The notes: generated by a model from the letters alone, not told the origin. A DNA stretch of 64,000 nucleotides from Cunninghamella blakesleeana (GCA_017871115.1 JAFCIZ010000008.1:1426001-1490000); one strand, 5' to 3'. Shown: positions 8,967-20,190, numbered from the stretch's first letter. A program made the numbers and translations.

Positions 8967-11900
8967 GAAATCCCTATTACAAAATCCATCCATCCAAATA
9001 ATAATCAACTATATCAAGAAAATAATATGAATAAATATCACAATTATAACACACTTAATAATTCTAACATAAATACACGATATTATAATACAAATACTTA
9101 CGTTCCACATAACATAATGGACAACCATAATGATTATTTATCAGCACAAAATCATTATTATCTTCAAAATATATTAGATAGTGATCAAGAAATCAATGAT
9201 TGCGATTTTAATGTTGCCGCAAATCCAAAACCACCAGCTGTTGAAAAAGCAATAAGAAAACCACGTACAAGGAAAACTATAGAAAAACCAAGTACATCAG
9301 CAGCTGCTACAAAATCTATTCCACAACAAATACAACAGGATATTCGTGATCATACACATGTTCCACCACAAAATAATCCATTTTTCCAAAACGTATTTTC
9401 ACAGCATCCAAATCAAGATGTAGCTGAACCTTCTAAATCAAATAATAATGATATGATGGAAGAAGTACAAATAATAAATGACAAAAGGAAAAAAGTATCC
9501 ATTCAAGAACCACTTGTTGATAAAAAGAAGAAGACACCAAAAAGGAAATCACAACCATTACCAATAAATTATAATATTTCTGAAGATATATTACATCAAA
9601 AAGCTAATATTAATGTTGGAGATCTTATAACTATATCCGCTCCATTAAGAAGAGAATTGATTACAGCTTGTAGACAATCAAGAATAAAAAGACCAGTTGA
9701 TAAAGGTAAGGAAAAAGATGTACAGCTAAATTCTATTGATAATAGTGATGTTGTAACTACCGCTGCATATGCCGATATAATGGTGAATGACGTAAAAGTT
9801 ACTGGATTAATTGATTGTGGAGCTGCAAGAGCTTGTATGTCCAGAGCAATGATGAAATCATTAGATCTAGAAATTGATGCACCATCTACAAGTATTTTTG
9901 TAATGGGAAATGGTACTAAACAACCTGCACTAGGTGTAATTCATGATGTTCCTATTACTGTTGGTGAAGGATTAACTATACCAATTGATGTTGAAGTATT
10001 ACCAAAGTGTCCACAACATATAGTATTAGGTACTAGTTGGTTGGATCATGCACAAGCAGTGATTAACTTTAAAACAGGTATTTTAAAGGTGACTTATAAA
10101 CGCCGTACACAAGAAATTCCAATTACATATATAAAAACAAATGAACGTCCATATACATATCAACGTGTTACAAATGTTAAATACGAATTGGAACAGCCAC
10201 AAGGTGAAGAAATAGCTGAAAATCTATCAAATACTAGTGAATCTGAAGATGATACTGATTCTAATGATGAAGATTCGATTGATGATGAAGAATCCACTGA
10301 TAGTAATGAAGAAGATGCTGTACAAGATGATGAAGACTTTTATCTGATGGATGATCACGAAAAAAGTCCAGTAATCCAAACACGTCCAAATAAAGATGAA
10401 GGTACTATGATGATATTAAGTGGAAGTACTAGTTTATCAATACCACCTTATCATATTTGTCAAATCAACTATGCTATTGATGAAAATATAATTGTTCCAT
10501 ATTTTAAACGTCTTGACGAATTTTTGGACAAGCACGAAGACTTTGATGTAATCTTGGAAATTATAAATAAAACTGAAGACATGATGGAAATACCGCCAAA
10601 CAACATACTAGGTGAATTCATAAATAGGAAACAATTTTCAATACAAAAGGATCCATATGTCGAATATACTGGTTATGATTTTGAAGACCACTATAGAGAA
10701 TTACCACCTTCTCTGCTGGAAGATGATACTGAAGAAATTATTCTTGATCCTAATATAAAAGGAAAAATCCAAATGGGTGATATACCTGAAGAATATAAAA
10801 AGAAGTTTTATAAATTAATACACCACTATCAAGATATCTTTGATTGGAATAATGATAAAATGGGAAAAACTACATTAATAGAACACGAAATAATATTAAA
10901 AGAAAATACATTACCTATCAGACACAGACCATATAGATTGGGACCAAGTGAACAAGAATATTTGAAGAATGAATTAGACCGTCTTTGTGAATTGGGAATT
11001 ATAAAACCTTCAAATTCTCCTTTTACTGCACCAATTATTTTAGTCAAAAAGAAGAATGGTGAATATCGTATGGTAGTTGACTATCGTAAACTGAATACAC
11101 ATACAAAAGTTGATTCATATCCACTACCACGTATTGATGATCTAATTGACGAACTTGGAAAATCAAAAATATTTTCTGCTTTGGATTTAAGATCTGGTTT
11201 CCATCAAGTTCCATTAAAAGAATCAAGTAAAGAATTAACTGGCTTTACAACTAAATTTGGTACTTATCAATATGAAATGCTGCCAATGGGATTGGTGAAT
11301 AGTCCTGCCACTTTCCAAAGATTAATTGATATCTGTTATAAAGATTTGCTGCATAGTAATCTAGTTGCATTTATTGATGATCTTAATGTACATTCTAAAA
11401 ACTTGGATCAACACCTAATCGACTTGGAAAGATTATTCGAATACACTAGAAGAGGTGGATTGGTGTTTAATATTGAAAAGTGTATATTCTTTAAAGATGA
11501 ATTAAAATTTTTAGGCTACATAATAACTGCTGAAGGAATCAAGACTGATCCAGATAAAATTGCAAAGGTTAAAGATTATCCAATACCAAAAACAATTAAA
11601 CAAGTTAGAGGCTTCTTAGGTTTAGCTTCATATTACAGAAGATTTGTAAAAGGATTTGCTGCTACTGCTAGGCCATTACATGATCAAACAAAAACCAAAA
11701 AGAGAATACCATGGACAGAAGATACAACAAAAGCTTTTGAAAAATTAAAGGAAAATCTAATCAATGCTCCAATATTAAGAAGACCTGATTTTGATAAACC
11801 ATTCATTGTTGTATGCGATGCTTCACAACTAGGACTAGGTTCTATATTAACACAACTAGATGACGATGGTCGTGAACATCCAATAATATTTGCCAGTAGA

Positions 11901-12170
11901 GGATTGAAGAATAGTGAATTAAATTATGGTGCTACTAAATTAGAATGTCTTGCTTTGGTATGGAGTTTACAAATATTCAGACCGTATTTATTGGGAAAGA
12001 AGTTTACTGTTATATCTGATCATTCGCCTTTAAGATGGTTAATTGAATCGCCAAAAGTTACAGGAATTGTTGCAAGATGGATCACATATTTAGCCGATTA
12101 TGAATTTGAAATCAAATATAGAGCTGGAAGAAAACAAGCTGCTGATTTTCTTTCAAGACTAGGCTACTAA
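8964..12170 (+). CDS. Element B pol: protease-RT-RNase H
   Basis: An open frame of about 1068 residues entered by -1 frameshift near 8928; the listed start is a TTG, not a true initiator. Order: Asn-rich leader, protease, acidic linker, reverse transcriptase and RNase H. The protease motif is DCGAA where A and C have DSGAS, and the RT catalytic motif is FIDD rather than YIDD. RNase H residues (VCDAS, ATKLE, SDHSPL) are present. The frame stops after RNase H; integrase is separate. Protein identity with A/C is moderate, so B is a sister family. Confidence 0.93.
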   Translation: MEIPITKSIHPNNNQLYQENNMNKYHNYNTLNNSNINTRYYNTNTYVPHNIMDNHNDYLSAQNHYYLQNILDSDQEINDCDFNVAANPKPPAVEKAIRKPRTRKTIEKPSTSAAATKSIPQQIQQDIRDHTHVPPQNNPFFQNVFSQHPNQDVAEPSKSNNNDMMEEVQIINDKRKKVSIQEPLVDKKKKTPKRKSQPLPINYNISEDILHQKANINVGDLITISAPLRRELITACRQSRIKRPVDKGKEKDVQLNSIDNSDVVTTAAYADIMVNDVKVTGLIDCGAARACMSRAMMKSLDLEIDAPSTSIFVMGNGTKQPALGVIHDVPITVGEGLTIPIDVEVLPKCPQHIVLGTSWLDHAQAVINFKTGILKVTYKRRTQEIPITYIKTNERPYTYQRVTNVKYELEQPQGEEIAENLSNTSESEDDTDSNDEDSIDDEESTDSNEEDAVQDDEDFYLMDDHEKSPVIQTRPNKDEGTMMILSGSTSLSIPPYHICQINYAIDENIIVPYFKRLDEFLDKHEDFDVILEIINKTEDMMEIPPNNILGEFINRKQFSIQKDPYVEYTGYDFEDHYRELPPSLLEDDTEEIILDPNIKGKIQMGDIPEEYKKKFYKLIHHYQDIFDWNNDKMGKTTLIEHEIILKENTLPIRHRPYRLGPSEQEYLKNELDRLCELGIIKPSNSPFTAPIILVKKKNGEYRMVVDYRKLNTHTKVDSYPLPRIDDLIDELGKSKIFSALDLRSGFHQVPLKESSKELTGFTTKFGTYQYEMLPMGLVNSPATFQRLIDICYKDLLHSNLVAFIDDLNVHSKNLDQHLIDLERLFEYTRRGGLVFNIEKCIFFKDELKFLGYIITAEGIKTDPDKIAKVKDYPIPKTIKQVRGFLGLASYYRRFVKGFAATARPLHDQTKTKKRIPWTEDTTKAFEKLKENLINAPILRRPDFDKPFIVVCDASQLGLGSILTQLDDDGREHPIIFASRGLKNSELNYGATKLECLALVWSLQIFRPYLLGKKFTVISDHSPLRWLIESPKVTGIVARWITYLADYEFEIKYRAGRKQAADFLSRLGY

Positions 12171-12412
12171 AATAACAAAATGCATGAATATAAATACATA
12201 TATATATATATATATAAAAAAAAAAAAAAAAACAAACAAAAAAAAAAAAATATATAATTACTTACCACTCGACCAAGTTTTGCTGAAGTCGTAAAAAGCT
12301 GCATACATACAATTATAATTGATCAACATAACTAATCAGTATTATCAAAACAATATTCAACAATATATACAAGAATCTAAATACAAATAATATACAGCAA
12401 ATATCAGTAAAA
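12171..12412 (+). other. Element B RT-IN spacer
   Basis: 242 bp with an AT repeat, A tracts and, at about 12270-12300, one degenerate copy of the spacer motif found in A and C (core TGAAGTCGTAAAAAGCT). It appears to be the compact version of the 1-kb spacer of A and C. Confidence 0.75.
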
Positions 12413-13726
12413 ATGGAACAAAGCAAAATTGATTTAATAAAAAATTATTTATCAACATTAAAATTACCTGATAACATCACCAAAAAGGAACAGAATTATT
12501 TACAAAAACATTCCCACAAATTTATTATACAGAACAACGAATTATATCGATATAATATCAACTTGCAGACGATAAGGAAAGTTCTGAATAAAGATCAAGT
12601 ATCGGAAGCATTATACATGCATCATCAACATCCTTTAGGAGGACATATGGGGTATCATAACACCTTGTTTAAACTTGCTAATCATTATTACTGGGAAAAT
12701 ATGACAAAAGATGTACAAAATTATGTCAAAAGATGCAGTAGGTGTCAAACTACAGGTCCTGCTAAACATAACGAATTGTTACACCCAGTTCCAACTTCAT
12801 CCAAACCTTTCTTCCAATGGGCATTAGATGTCAAACACATCTCTACTTCTAAAAATGGATTTAGATATATAGTTGCAGGTATTGATTATCTAACGAAATG
12901 GGTTGAAGCTCGTGCATTAAAATTTCAAACGGCAGCTGAAATAGCATTATTTATTTATGAAGATATTATTTGTCGACATGGTGCTCCACACATAATAATT
13001 ACAGATAATGGAAAACCATTTATAGGTGATTTAATTAAAAAAGTTTGTTTCCAGTACAGAATCCATCATAAAACTATAAGTGTTGGGAATTCGCAAGCAA
13101 ATGGGTTGATAGAAAAGTTTAATTCCACTTTAGGCGCCATTCTAAAAAAGTTAAATAATAAAGAAAAACAAGTTTGGGATCAATATTTACCTTCCGTTTT
13201 ATTTGCATATCGTACAATTAAACAAAAATCAACAGGTTATTCCCCTTTTTATTTAACTTACGGATACGAAGCAAAGACGCCTTATGACCTATTCATGGAT
13301 ATACCTTTAGAAATAAATTCTGCAAGTTTCCAAAACCAGTTAAGAATACGTGCTGCAAAAGAATTATTATCACTAAAACAAATAAGAGAAGATGCTGCAG
13401 ATTTCATCCAAAAATCACAAAGGAATCAAAAGAAGGCTATTGATAAAAAGATTAATAATCAAAAGAAGGAATGGAAGCCGCCTTTTAGAATTGGTGATAT
13501 TGTTATGATGTATGTTGGAAGAACATCTAACTCTTGGGGTGGTAAAATATCTGATAACTGGAAAGGCAAATATGTTATTCATCAAAGTTTAGGAAAAGGT
13601 ACATACTTGATAAAAGAATTTAACGCGACAAATACTAAATTAAGAAGAATACACGGGAATAAATTGAAGTTATTGCAGATGCCTGATGTATTTTGGATTG
13701 ATTTTGCTAAAAGAACAATCGTATAA
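12413..13726 (+). CDS. Element B integrase (separate ORF)
   Basis: A 437-aa integrase with its own ATG. HHCC (HQHPLGGHMGYH, then CSRC), a DDE core (D in WALDVKH, D in ITDNGKPF, E in GLIEKF) and a GPY/F-like C-terminus (WKGKYVIHQ) are all present. It is clearly homologous to the A and C integrases. How it is expressed, whether by splicing, an internal promoter or internal initiation, is not evident. Confidence 0.93.
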   Translation: MEQSKIDLIKNYLSTLKLPDNITKKEQNYLQKHSHKFIIQNNELYRYNINLQTIRKVLNKDQVSEALYMHHQHPLGGHMGYHNTLFKLANHYYWENMTKDVQNYVKRCSRCQTTGPAKHNELLHPVPTSSKPFFQWALDVKHISTSKNGFRYIVAGIDYLTKWVEARALKFQTAAEIALFIYEDIICRHGAPHIIITDNGKPFIGDLIKKVCFQYRIHHKTISVGNSQANGLIEKFNSTLGAILKKLNNKEKQVWDQYLPSVLFAYRTIKQKSTGYSPFYLTYGYEAKTPYDLFMDIPLEINSASFQNQLRIRAAKELLSLKQIREDAADFIQKSQRNQKKAIDKKINNQKKEWKPPFRIGDIVMMYVGRTSNSWGGKISDNWKGKYVIHQSLGKGTYLIKEFNATNTKLRRIHGNKLKLLQMPDVFWIDFAKRTIV

Positions 13727-13746
13727 AAAAAAAAAAAAAATACGTA

Positions 13747-13786
<40 letters not shown>

Positions 13787-13924
13787 CAAAAGATAATGAT
13801 AAAACAAAAAGGAGAAAAATTGAATTTCCGAAAAAAAAAAAAAAAAACTATAAATAAGGAAAAATTTGTGTTATAATTTTTTTTTTTATATTTCAAACTG
13901 ACTCAAGAAAAAACTAATTCAAGC

Positions 13925-14563
13925 ATGGAATCCTTAAATGCGGAACTCAAATCAAGTGATATCATAAAAATTGAAACCATTTATGATTATCCTACTCAAA
14001 ATATGGAAGAAATATTAAATGATTATAATTCTTTTGAATTCTTGGTAAATCCTGAAAATGCTATTACAAGTGACGTACCCAATAATATAAATCTTACTGG
14101 TGAAGATTTTAACATTATTAACAATACGATAACTGATGAATTGTTGGTATGGCTTAATCAAGATTACACTATTAACGACCATTTGGAATTCATGGTTAAA
14201 ACTAATTTCAAAAAATTCATGAAATATTGCATGATGGAACTGGACTACAAATGGAAAAAGGAAAACTTATTGGATAAAATAGTAATCCCGAACTCCATCA
14301 CTCTTGTCCATAATAAACTCAAAAAACCAAACACGAATTCTCAAAAAAGAAACTATTACGTAAAAAGAAGAAAAATTTTGGAAGATCTTTTCTCTGAACT
14401 TGGTTACGAAGAATTCAAACAAGAAATTATAAAGAAAGTTTATGCCAATGACCCATGGACCAGTAAAAACGGTGGTGGTCCACCTAAATCTTGGTGGGCG
14501 GATGTTGCGCGATGGGTTCGCTTGGATTATTTTAAAATCCAGTCCAACACTTTGATTGGCTAA
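13925..14563 (+). CDS. Element B fourth ORF (unknown function)
   Basis: A 212-aa ORF in the same place as the A and C fourth ORFs, ending 61 bp inside the 3' LTR (LTR start 14503). The N-terminal half is not recognisably similar to A/C, but the C-terminal part aligns: RRKILEDLFSELGYEEF then IIKKVYANDPW against NLLQELF-GVGTAKVN then RKIKNRDPW. No signal peptide or membrane helix is seen. Codons 193-212 are shared with the LTR, so the end of the protein is tied to U3 sequence. Confidence 0.78.
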   Translation: MESLNAELKSSDIIKIETIYDYPTQNMEEILNDYNSFEFLVNPENAITSDVPNNINLTGEDFNIINNTITDELLVWLNQDYTINDHLEFMVKTNFKKFMKYCMMELDYKWKKENLLDKIVIPNSITLVHNKLKKPNTNSQKRNYYVKRRKILEDLFSELGYEEFKQEIIKKVYANDPWTSKNGGGPPKSWWADVARWVRLDYFKIQSNTLIG

Positions 14564-15068
14564 TATTTTTCTAGCATTTTTCTTACCACTTTTGATGTTA
14601 ATTTTATTTAACATTTTTCATGCTAATTTTTATTATTATTTTTATTAACAAAATTTATATCACTTATTTCATAATACACTTATCAACACTTTTAATATCA
14701 TTATTGATATTAAAAATGGAATATCTAATTTTTATTTTAGTATAAATACTCGACCTTTTTTTCAATTTTTTGAAAAAACTTTAGTTAATTTTTATTATAA
14801 TAATAAAGTACTTATATTAAAACAAATAAGTCTATTAACTCATCTTTTTAGCTAAAGATTATATTTATTATTAATATTGTTGATTACTATCCAATATTAC
14901 TTTATATTATAATATTATAATAATCGTTGATCTTTATCCGATATTATATTTATTTTATTTTATTTTAAATTTATTACTTTGTTTATATAATTGTTGATCT
15001 TTATCCAATTATATAATTTATTTTATTTTATTTTATTATTTTATTTTTATTTTAAACTATTAATCTAA
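14503..15068 (+). mobile_element. Element B 3' LTR, first part
   Basis: The first 566 bp of the LTR, matching 6912 onward, broken after CTAA (15065-15068) by the insertion of element C. The rest is at 23851-23985. The G-rich stretch GGTGGGCGGA before 14503 is the likely polypurine tract and lies inside the fourth ORF. Confidence 0.94.
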
Positions 15069-15800
15069 TGTCGACAATGGTGATACCAATGGCGCTCCTT
15101 AAAACTAGTACTGCTTTTTGGAGTAGCTACTCCTGGAGTAGCCGCTCTTGGAGTGGCCACTCCATACGATAGTCACTTTCATCTCTTTTCCCTACTCTCA
15201 ATATACTTTGAATAATTTTTTAAATTTTTTTTTAATATAAATAGAACCAATTTTTTTCTCTTTCTTTCTCTTAAATTGTCAAATTTTTATAATAAATTAT
15301 TATCTACTAAATAATTATTGAACTTGTCCACTTTATAAAACAAACTTTATAATTTTAAATTTTTTTATTTTAACTTACTATAACATATTCAATTATTGAA
15401 CTTATCTATTTTTTATTTAACAAATTATTTTATTTTTATTTTATTTTTACTTTATAATATTTTATATTATTATATACTATCTTATTTTATAATATTTATT
15501 CACTTAAATATTCTATACTACTGATCTAAATCATTTAAACTCTTTACTACTTATTTTACTCGGCGGTCATTAAACTTTTGCTTTAATCCTGCTTATATTT
15601 TACTTATAATCTTTATTTTATTTTCTTTTATTTTTTTTATTTTATTTTATTTTTTTAATTTTCTATTCCTTTATATTAAGTCGTTCTACTTATAAAACAG
15701 GAACTGGTGCTCACTGGAAACTTATTATATACTCCAAATATAACTTATAATACTCATTCCTCATTTCAAAAATAAATCTTAAACAAAAACCCACATAACA
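15069..15800 (+). mobile_element. Element C 5' LTR
   Basis: Runs from TGTCGACAATGG to CCCACATAACA. Palindromic U3 cassette at 15120-15164, TATA box TATAAATA at 15236-15243, and a primer-binding-site-like TGGTGCTCACTGG at 15705-15717. Confidence 0.95.
15120..15164 (+). promoter_or_regulatory. Element C U3 palindrome cassette
   Basis: Three consecutive inverted-repeat units: GGAGTAGCTACTCC (perfect), GGAGTAGCCGCTC (imperfect) and GGAGTGGCCACTCC (perfect, 15150-15163). The same array is in the 3' LTR at 23170-23214. Element A has an unrelated palindrome array at this point. Likely sites for a dimeric DNA-binding protein (inference). Confidence 0.65.
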
Positions 15801-15804
15801 TATT

Positions 15805-15822
15805 TGGTGCTCACTGGCGGGG
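15805..15822 (+). other. Element C primer binding site
   Basis: TGGTGCTCACTGGCGGGG four bases after the 5' LTR, identical to that of element B. Confidence 0.8.
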
Positions 15823-15927
15823 ATCTTTTCTACAAGCTTATACAATCAATAAACTACTGGGAAAGATATTCATTCTATTAAAACTACTAAACAATAATCA
15901 AGCAAGGTGAAAATAATAAACTATAGG

Positions 15928-17073
15928 ATGTCTTACGATTATACCGTGTTGGCTCAAAAGCAACCATTAATGGACTTTAAACCTCAACTTATTTCCTTTT
16001 CTGGAGGTGAACGTGAAGATTTTCGTCACTTCAGACAAATATTGGAAACTTATTTGGAACTCTCAAACAATACTACCGATAGTAGAAAACTTGCAATTTT
16101 AAAAATTCAAGTTAGAAAATCTGCTAAAACTTACTTGGATTCACTTAAGGATCAACTTCAAGATGGGTTAACATTCGATGTAGCTATGGATGCATTAGAA
16201 AAGAAATTCGTAACTGCTGAATTACTCGAATCTTATAAATTGATACTTAATAACATGCGACAAGGTGCCGATGAACATCCACGTGATTTCTACTCAAGAT
16301 TACAGGAAGTTGCACGATTGGCTAATAAAGATGATAATGACATTGTGTTAATGCGTTTCCGTTATGGATTGTTACCTGTTATAAGCAAACATTGCATTGA
16401 ACATGGATCCATTACTGAACAACAATGGTTAAAATATGCTGAATCATGGTGGAATGCTAATAAAGCCTATGGATCAAATAATAACAATATCTATGATATT
16501 GGAATTAATCATACTACTACTGATGTTCAACTACATCATTATCCTTTTAGTAACGAATCATTTAATATGATAGACTCTAGTCATCGAAATACGGATACTA
16601 ATTTATCGGCCAAAACTGATCCTGTCGTTACATTATTAGAACGTTTAGTTACTAATATGGAAACAATGGAAAAGAATATGAATGATAAAATAGAACAGAT
16701 AAATCAATCGACTAAGAAATCTCATAAAAGTGACAACCTTACAAGTGATGATATTGTTAAAATCGTACGTAGTGAATTATCCAAATCAAATAGAAATAAT
16801 GGTTATTATCATGGATCTAACAATTATAATGGCTCTTATAAAAATAATTTTGGATCAAGACGTTATAATAATCAACAATATAACCAAGATTATAATTATG
16901 ATAATAATAATAATAACTACGTATCTAATCAAACACAACAACAGCAACAACAGCAACAACAGCAACAACAGCAACATCAGCAACAACAGCAACATCAGCA
17001 ACAGCAATATACACAACAACAATTTAATCAACAACAACAACACATTCAACAACAAACTCATTCAAAAAACTAG
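15928..17073 (+). CDS. Element C gag
   Basis: The first ATG in frame is 15928, giving about 381 residues. A capsid-like region (FRHFRQILETYLEL, FYSRLQEVARLANK, MRFRYGL) is followed by a coiled segment and a long tail that is Asn/Tyr-rich and then Gln-rich with His. No CCHC zinc knuckle is present. The gag core is homologous to that of B, but the tail is a different low-complexity type. It ends TCA AAA AAC TAG, a slippery site directly before the stop. Confidence 0.9.
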   Translation: MSYDYTVLAQKQPLMDFKPQLISFSGGEREDFRHFRQILETYLELSNNTTDSRKLAILKIQVRKSAKTYLDSLKDQLQDGLTFDVAMDALEKKFVTAELLESYKLILNNMRQGADEHPRDFYSRLQEVARLANKDDNDIVLMRFRYGLLPVISKHCIEHGSITEQQWLKYAESWWNANKAYGSNNNNIYDIGINHTTTDVQLHHYPFSNESFNMIDSSHRNTDTNLSAKTDPVVTLLERLVTNMETMEKNMNDKIEQINQSTKKSHKSDNLTSDDIVKIVRSELSKSNRNNGYYHGSNNYNGSYKNNFGSRRYNNQQYNQDYNYDNNNNNYVSNQTQQQQQQQQQQQQQHQQQQQHQQQQYTQQQFNQQQQHIQQQTHSKN

Positions 17074-17102
17074 ACGGGGCAATTGCATATAATGGTCAAT
17101 TG
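17064..17102 (+). promoter_or_regulatory. Element C gag-pol -1 frameshift signal
   Basis: Heptamer A AAA AAC at 17064-17070, then a 9-nt spacer, CAATTG (17080-17085), an 11-nt loop and CAATTG (17097-17102). Geometry is identical to element B. Confidence 0.85.
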
Positions 17103-20100
17103 GCAGTCCCTGATAACAAATCCATTAACAATAATAATAATAAAAATATCAACAATAATAATCACATCAACAACAACAAAAACAATTTAAAAAATAATAA
17201 TATTGAAAAAAATCAACAAAATATGAATGCAATCTTCGATCAACATGAACTATGGGATGAAAATGAATATACACATTATGATGATGAAGATCTTTACGCA
17301 GCCAGATTAGATAAACCTCCTGCAGTAATGCCTTCATCTTCTAAAACACCTAAAATAATCAGTAAAGGGAAGCAAAAACTAAATATAAATAATACCTCTA
17401 AACTGATCGAGGATATAACTGATCAACAATTAACTCAACAAGATATAATTAATGATTATATCATGGATAATATTAATGAATCAGAAAATAAAATAAAACG
17501 CAAACGACAACCACCAACACCATTACAAATAAAATATAATATTGTAGATGACGTTTTTAATCAGAAAGCTAATATTGATGTTGGCGATCTAATTAAATCT
17601 TCACACACCTTACGACGTCAATTATTAACAGCATGTAGACCTAAAAGAAAAACAACAAAATCAAAAGAACAAATTGATACAACTGCAACAGATATACCAT
17701 TAAATACAATAACGAATACAGAATTAACAACAACAGCAGCTTATACAAGTTTAATCATTAATGATAAAAGAATAAAAGGTTTGATTGATAGTGGTGCTTC
17801 TAAATCATGTATGTCTAAATCTATGATGAAACTGTTAGGGTTGCAAATAGATGCTCCTTCTACTAACATATTTATATTAGGAAACGGTACTAAACAAGCA
17901 ACACTTGGAACAATACATGATGTACAAATACAAGTAAATCCTGATATTATAATACCTGTTAATATGGAAGTATTACCTAAGTGTCCTGCTCATCTGGTAC
18001 TAGGAAATAATTGGTTAAGTCATGCACAAGCTCTCCTTAATTTTAGAACTAGTACACTTAAAGTATTATATAAACATAAATCAGCTGAACTACCTATCAC
18101 TTTTTTAAAAGAAACAGATAAACCTTTAGTTACTATTAAAACAATCAATACTAATTATCAAACCGAAAACCAAACTCAAGATAATACAACAGGAAATAAT
18201 AATGAAATAAATACTGATAGTGATACTGATGCTACTGATTCTGTAACAGATGATGACGAATGGGAACATGATGAATATTCAGAAGAAGAAAATTATTACA
18301 TGGAAGATGATATAAAAATTAATATTGAACGTAATCAAGAAGAAAATAGTTTAACTATATCTACTGGTAATGATGGAATGACTATACCACCTCATACAAA
18401 CTGTCAATTTTATATTAATCCTAACATGCATACGTCTGAACCTATACTACTTACACAAGATGATCCTCATACTATATCTAAACCAAATGAATATACATTA
18501 AATATAATTAATAGATCTGATAAAGATGTTGATTTACCTCCGCATCATATTATTAGTGAATTTTATAATTTAATGAGCAATGAATCTATTCTAGATACTG
18601 ATGATCTGAAAGGTTATGACATAGTCGAAGAAATTGGTATAGAAGGAACAACAACAGAACTATTCAATATTGATAATATAAATGATGACAATCCACTGGA
18701 TGAATCTTTTAAAGAAAAATTACAATTTGGAAACATACCTGAAAAATATAAGATTAAGTTTTGGAAATTAATAAATCATTATCAAGATGTTTTCGATTGG
18801 AATAATGATAAAATGGGTTACACAACAATGATTGAACATGAAATAATATTAAAAGAAAACACAGTACCAATTAGACATCGACCTTATCGTATGAGTCCGG
18901 TAGAACAAGATTATTTAAAAATGGAATTAGATCGTCTATGTAATCTTGGAATAATCAAACCTGCAAATACACCTTATACTGCTCCTATTATTTTGGTTAA
19001 AAAGAAAAACGGTGAATATAGAATGGTAGTAGATTACAGAAAACTGAATGCCCAAACTAAAGTAGACGCTTACCCACTACCAAGAATTGATGATCTTATT
19101 GATGAACTAGGAACTTCAAGTATATTCTCTGCATTAGATCTTAGAGCTGGCTTTCATCAAGTACCTTTACATGATAATAGTAAAGAATTAACTGGTTTTG
19201 TTACAAAATTTGGAACATATCAATATGAAATGCTACCGATGGGGTTAGTTAATAGTCCTGCTACTTTCCAACGTTTTATAGATATATGTTTTAAATCTAT
19301 GATGAATAGATGTTTAGTGGCATACATAGATGATCTCAATGTACACTCTAGTAATATTGAACAACATTTATCTGATCTTGAAGAATTATTTAAATGTGCA
19401 AGACTTGGTGGATTATTATTCAACATAGAAAAATGTGTATTTTTTAAAGATGAACTAAAATTTCTTGGTTATATTATCACCAAAGATGGAATAAAAACAG
19501 ATCCAGCAAAAATAGAAAAAGTAAAAGATTATCCACAACCAACAACAATTAAACAGATAAGAGGATTTATTGGACTAGCATCTTATTATAGACGTTTCAT
19601 ACAAAACTTTGCAGCAATAGCAAGACCATTACATGATGTTACAAAGACAAAAAATAAATCACCATGGACTGATATAACAACTAAATCATTTGAATTATTA
19701 AAACAAAAACTGACAGAAGCACCTATTCTTAAAAGGGCAGATCATAGTAAACCATTTATCATAGTATGTGATGCATCAATAGAAGGTTTAGGTTGCGTTC
19801 TATCACAATTAGATGATGATGAACAAGAACATCCTGTAGTATATGCAAGTCGTGGATTAAAACAAAGTGAAAGAAATTATAGTGCTACTAAATTGGAATG
19901 TCTAGCTCTCATATGGAGTCTACAAATGTTTAGACCCTACCTATTAGGAAAAAAATTTACTGTAATTTCTGATCATTCTCCTTTGCGTTGGCTGATAAAG
20001 GCTCCTAATCCTACTGGTATGGTGGCACGATGGATTACTTACTTGGCTGACTATGAATTTGAAATACAATATCGCAGTGGAAAGAAACAACAATCTGCAG

Positions 20101-20126
20101 ACTTTCTTTCAAGACTTGGTTATTAA
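17100..20126 (+). CDS. Element C pol: protease-RT-RNase H
   Basis: An open frame of about 1008 residues, -1 relative to gag; the nominal start is TTG, so it is a frameshift product. It has an Asn-rich leader, protease (DSGAS), acidic Asp/Glu linker, RT (YIDD) and RNase H. Its part from 17325 on is nearly identical to element A. Integrase is absent from this ORF. Confidence 0.95.
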   Translation: MAVPDNKSINNNNNKNINNNNHINNNKNNLKNNNIEKNQQNMNAIFDQHELWDENEYTHYDDEDLYAARLDKPPAVMPSSSKTPKIISKGKQKLNINNTSKLIEDITDQQLTQQDIINDYIMDNINESENKIKRKRQPPTPLQIKYNIVDDVFNQKANIDVGDLIKSSHTLRRQLLTACRPKRKTTKSKEQIDTTATDIPLNTITNTELTTTAAYTSLIINDKRIKGLIDSGASKSCMSKSMMKLLGLQIDAPSTNIFILGNGTKQATLGTIHDVQIQVNPDIIIPVNMEVLPKCPAHLVLGNNWLSHAQALLNFRTSTLKVLYKHKSAELPITFLKETDKPLVTIKTINTNYQTENQTQDNTTGNNNEINTDSDTDATDSVTDDDEWEHDEYSEEENYYMEDDIKINIERNQEENSLTISTGNDGMTIPPHTNCQFYINPNMHTSEPILLTQDDPHTISKPNEYTLNIINRSDKDVDLPPHHIISEFYNLMSNESILDTDDLKGYDIVEEIGIEGTTTELFNIDNINDDNPLDESFKEKLQFGNIPEKYKIKFWKLINHYQDVFDWNNDKMGYTTMIEHEIILKENTVPIRHRPYRMSPVEQDYLKMELDRLCNLGIIKPANTPYTAPIILVKKKNGEYRMVVDYRKLNAQTKVDAYPLPRIDDLIDELGTSSIFSALDLRAGFHQVPLHDNSKELTGFVTKFGTYQYEMLPMGLVNSPATFQRFIDICFKSMMNRCLVAYIDDLNVHSSNIEQHLSDLEELFKCARLGGLLFNIEKCVFFKDELKFLGYIITKDGIKTDPAKIEKVKDYPQPTTIKQIRGFIGLASYYRRFIQNFAAIARPLHDVTKTKNKSPWTDITTKSFELLKQKLTEAPILKRADHSKPFIIVCDASIEGLGCVLSQLDDDEQEHPVVYASRGLKQSERNYSATKLECLALIWSLQMFRPYLLGKKFTVISDHSPLRWLIKAPNPTGMVARWITYLADYEFEIQYRSGKKQQSADFLSRLGY

Positions 20127-20190
20127 AACAAAAAAAAAAAAAACAACAAAAAAAAAAAAAAAAAAAAAATTTATAATAATAATAAAATAT

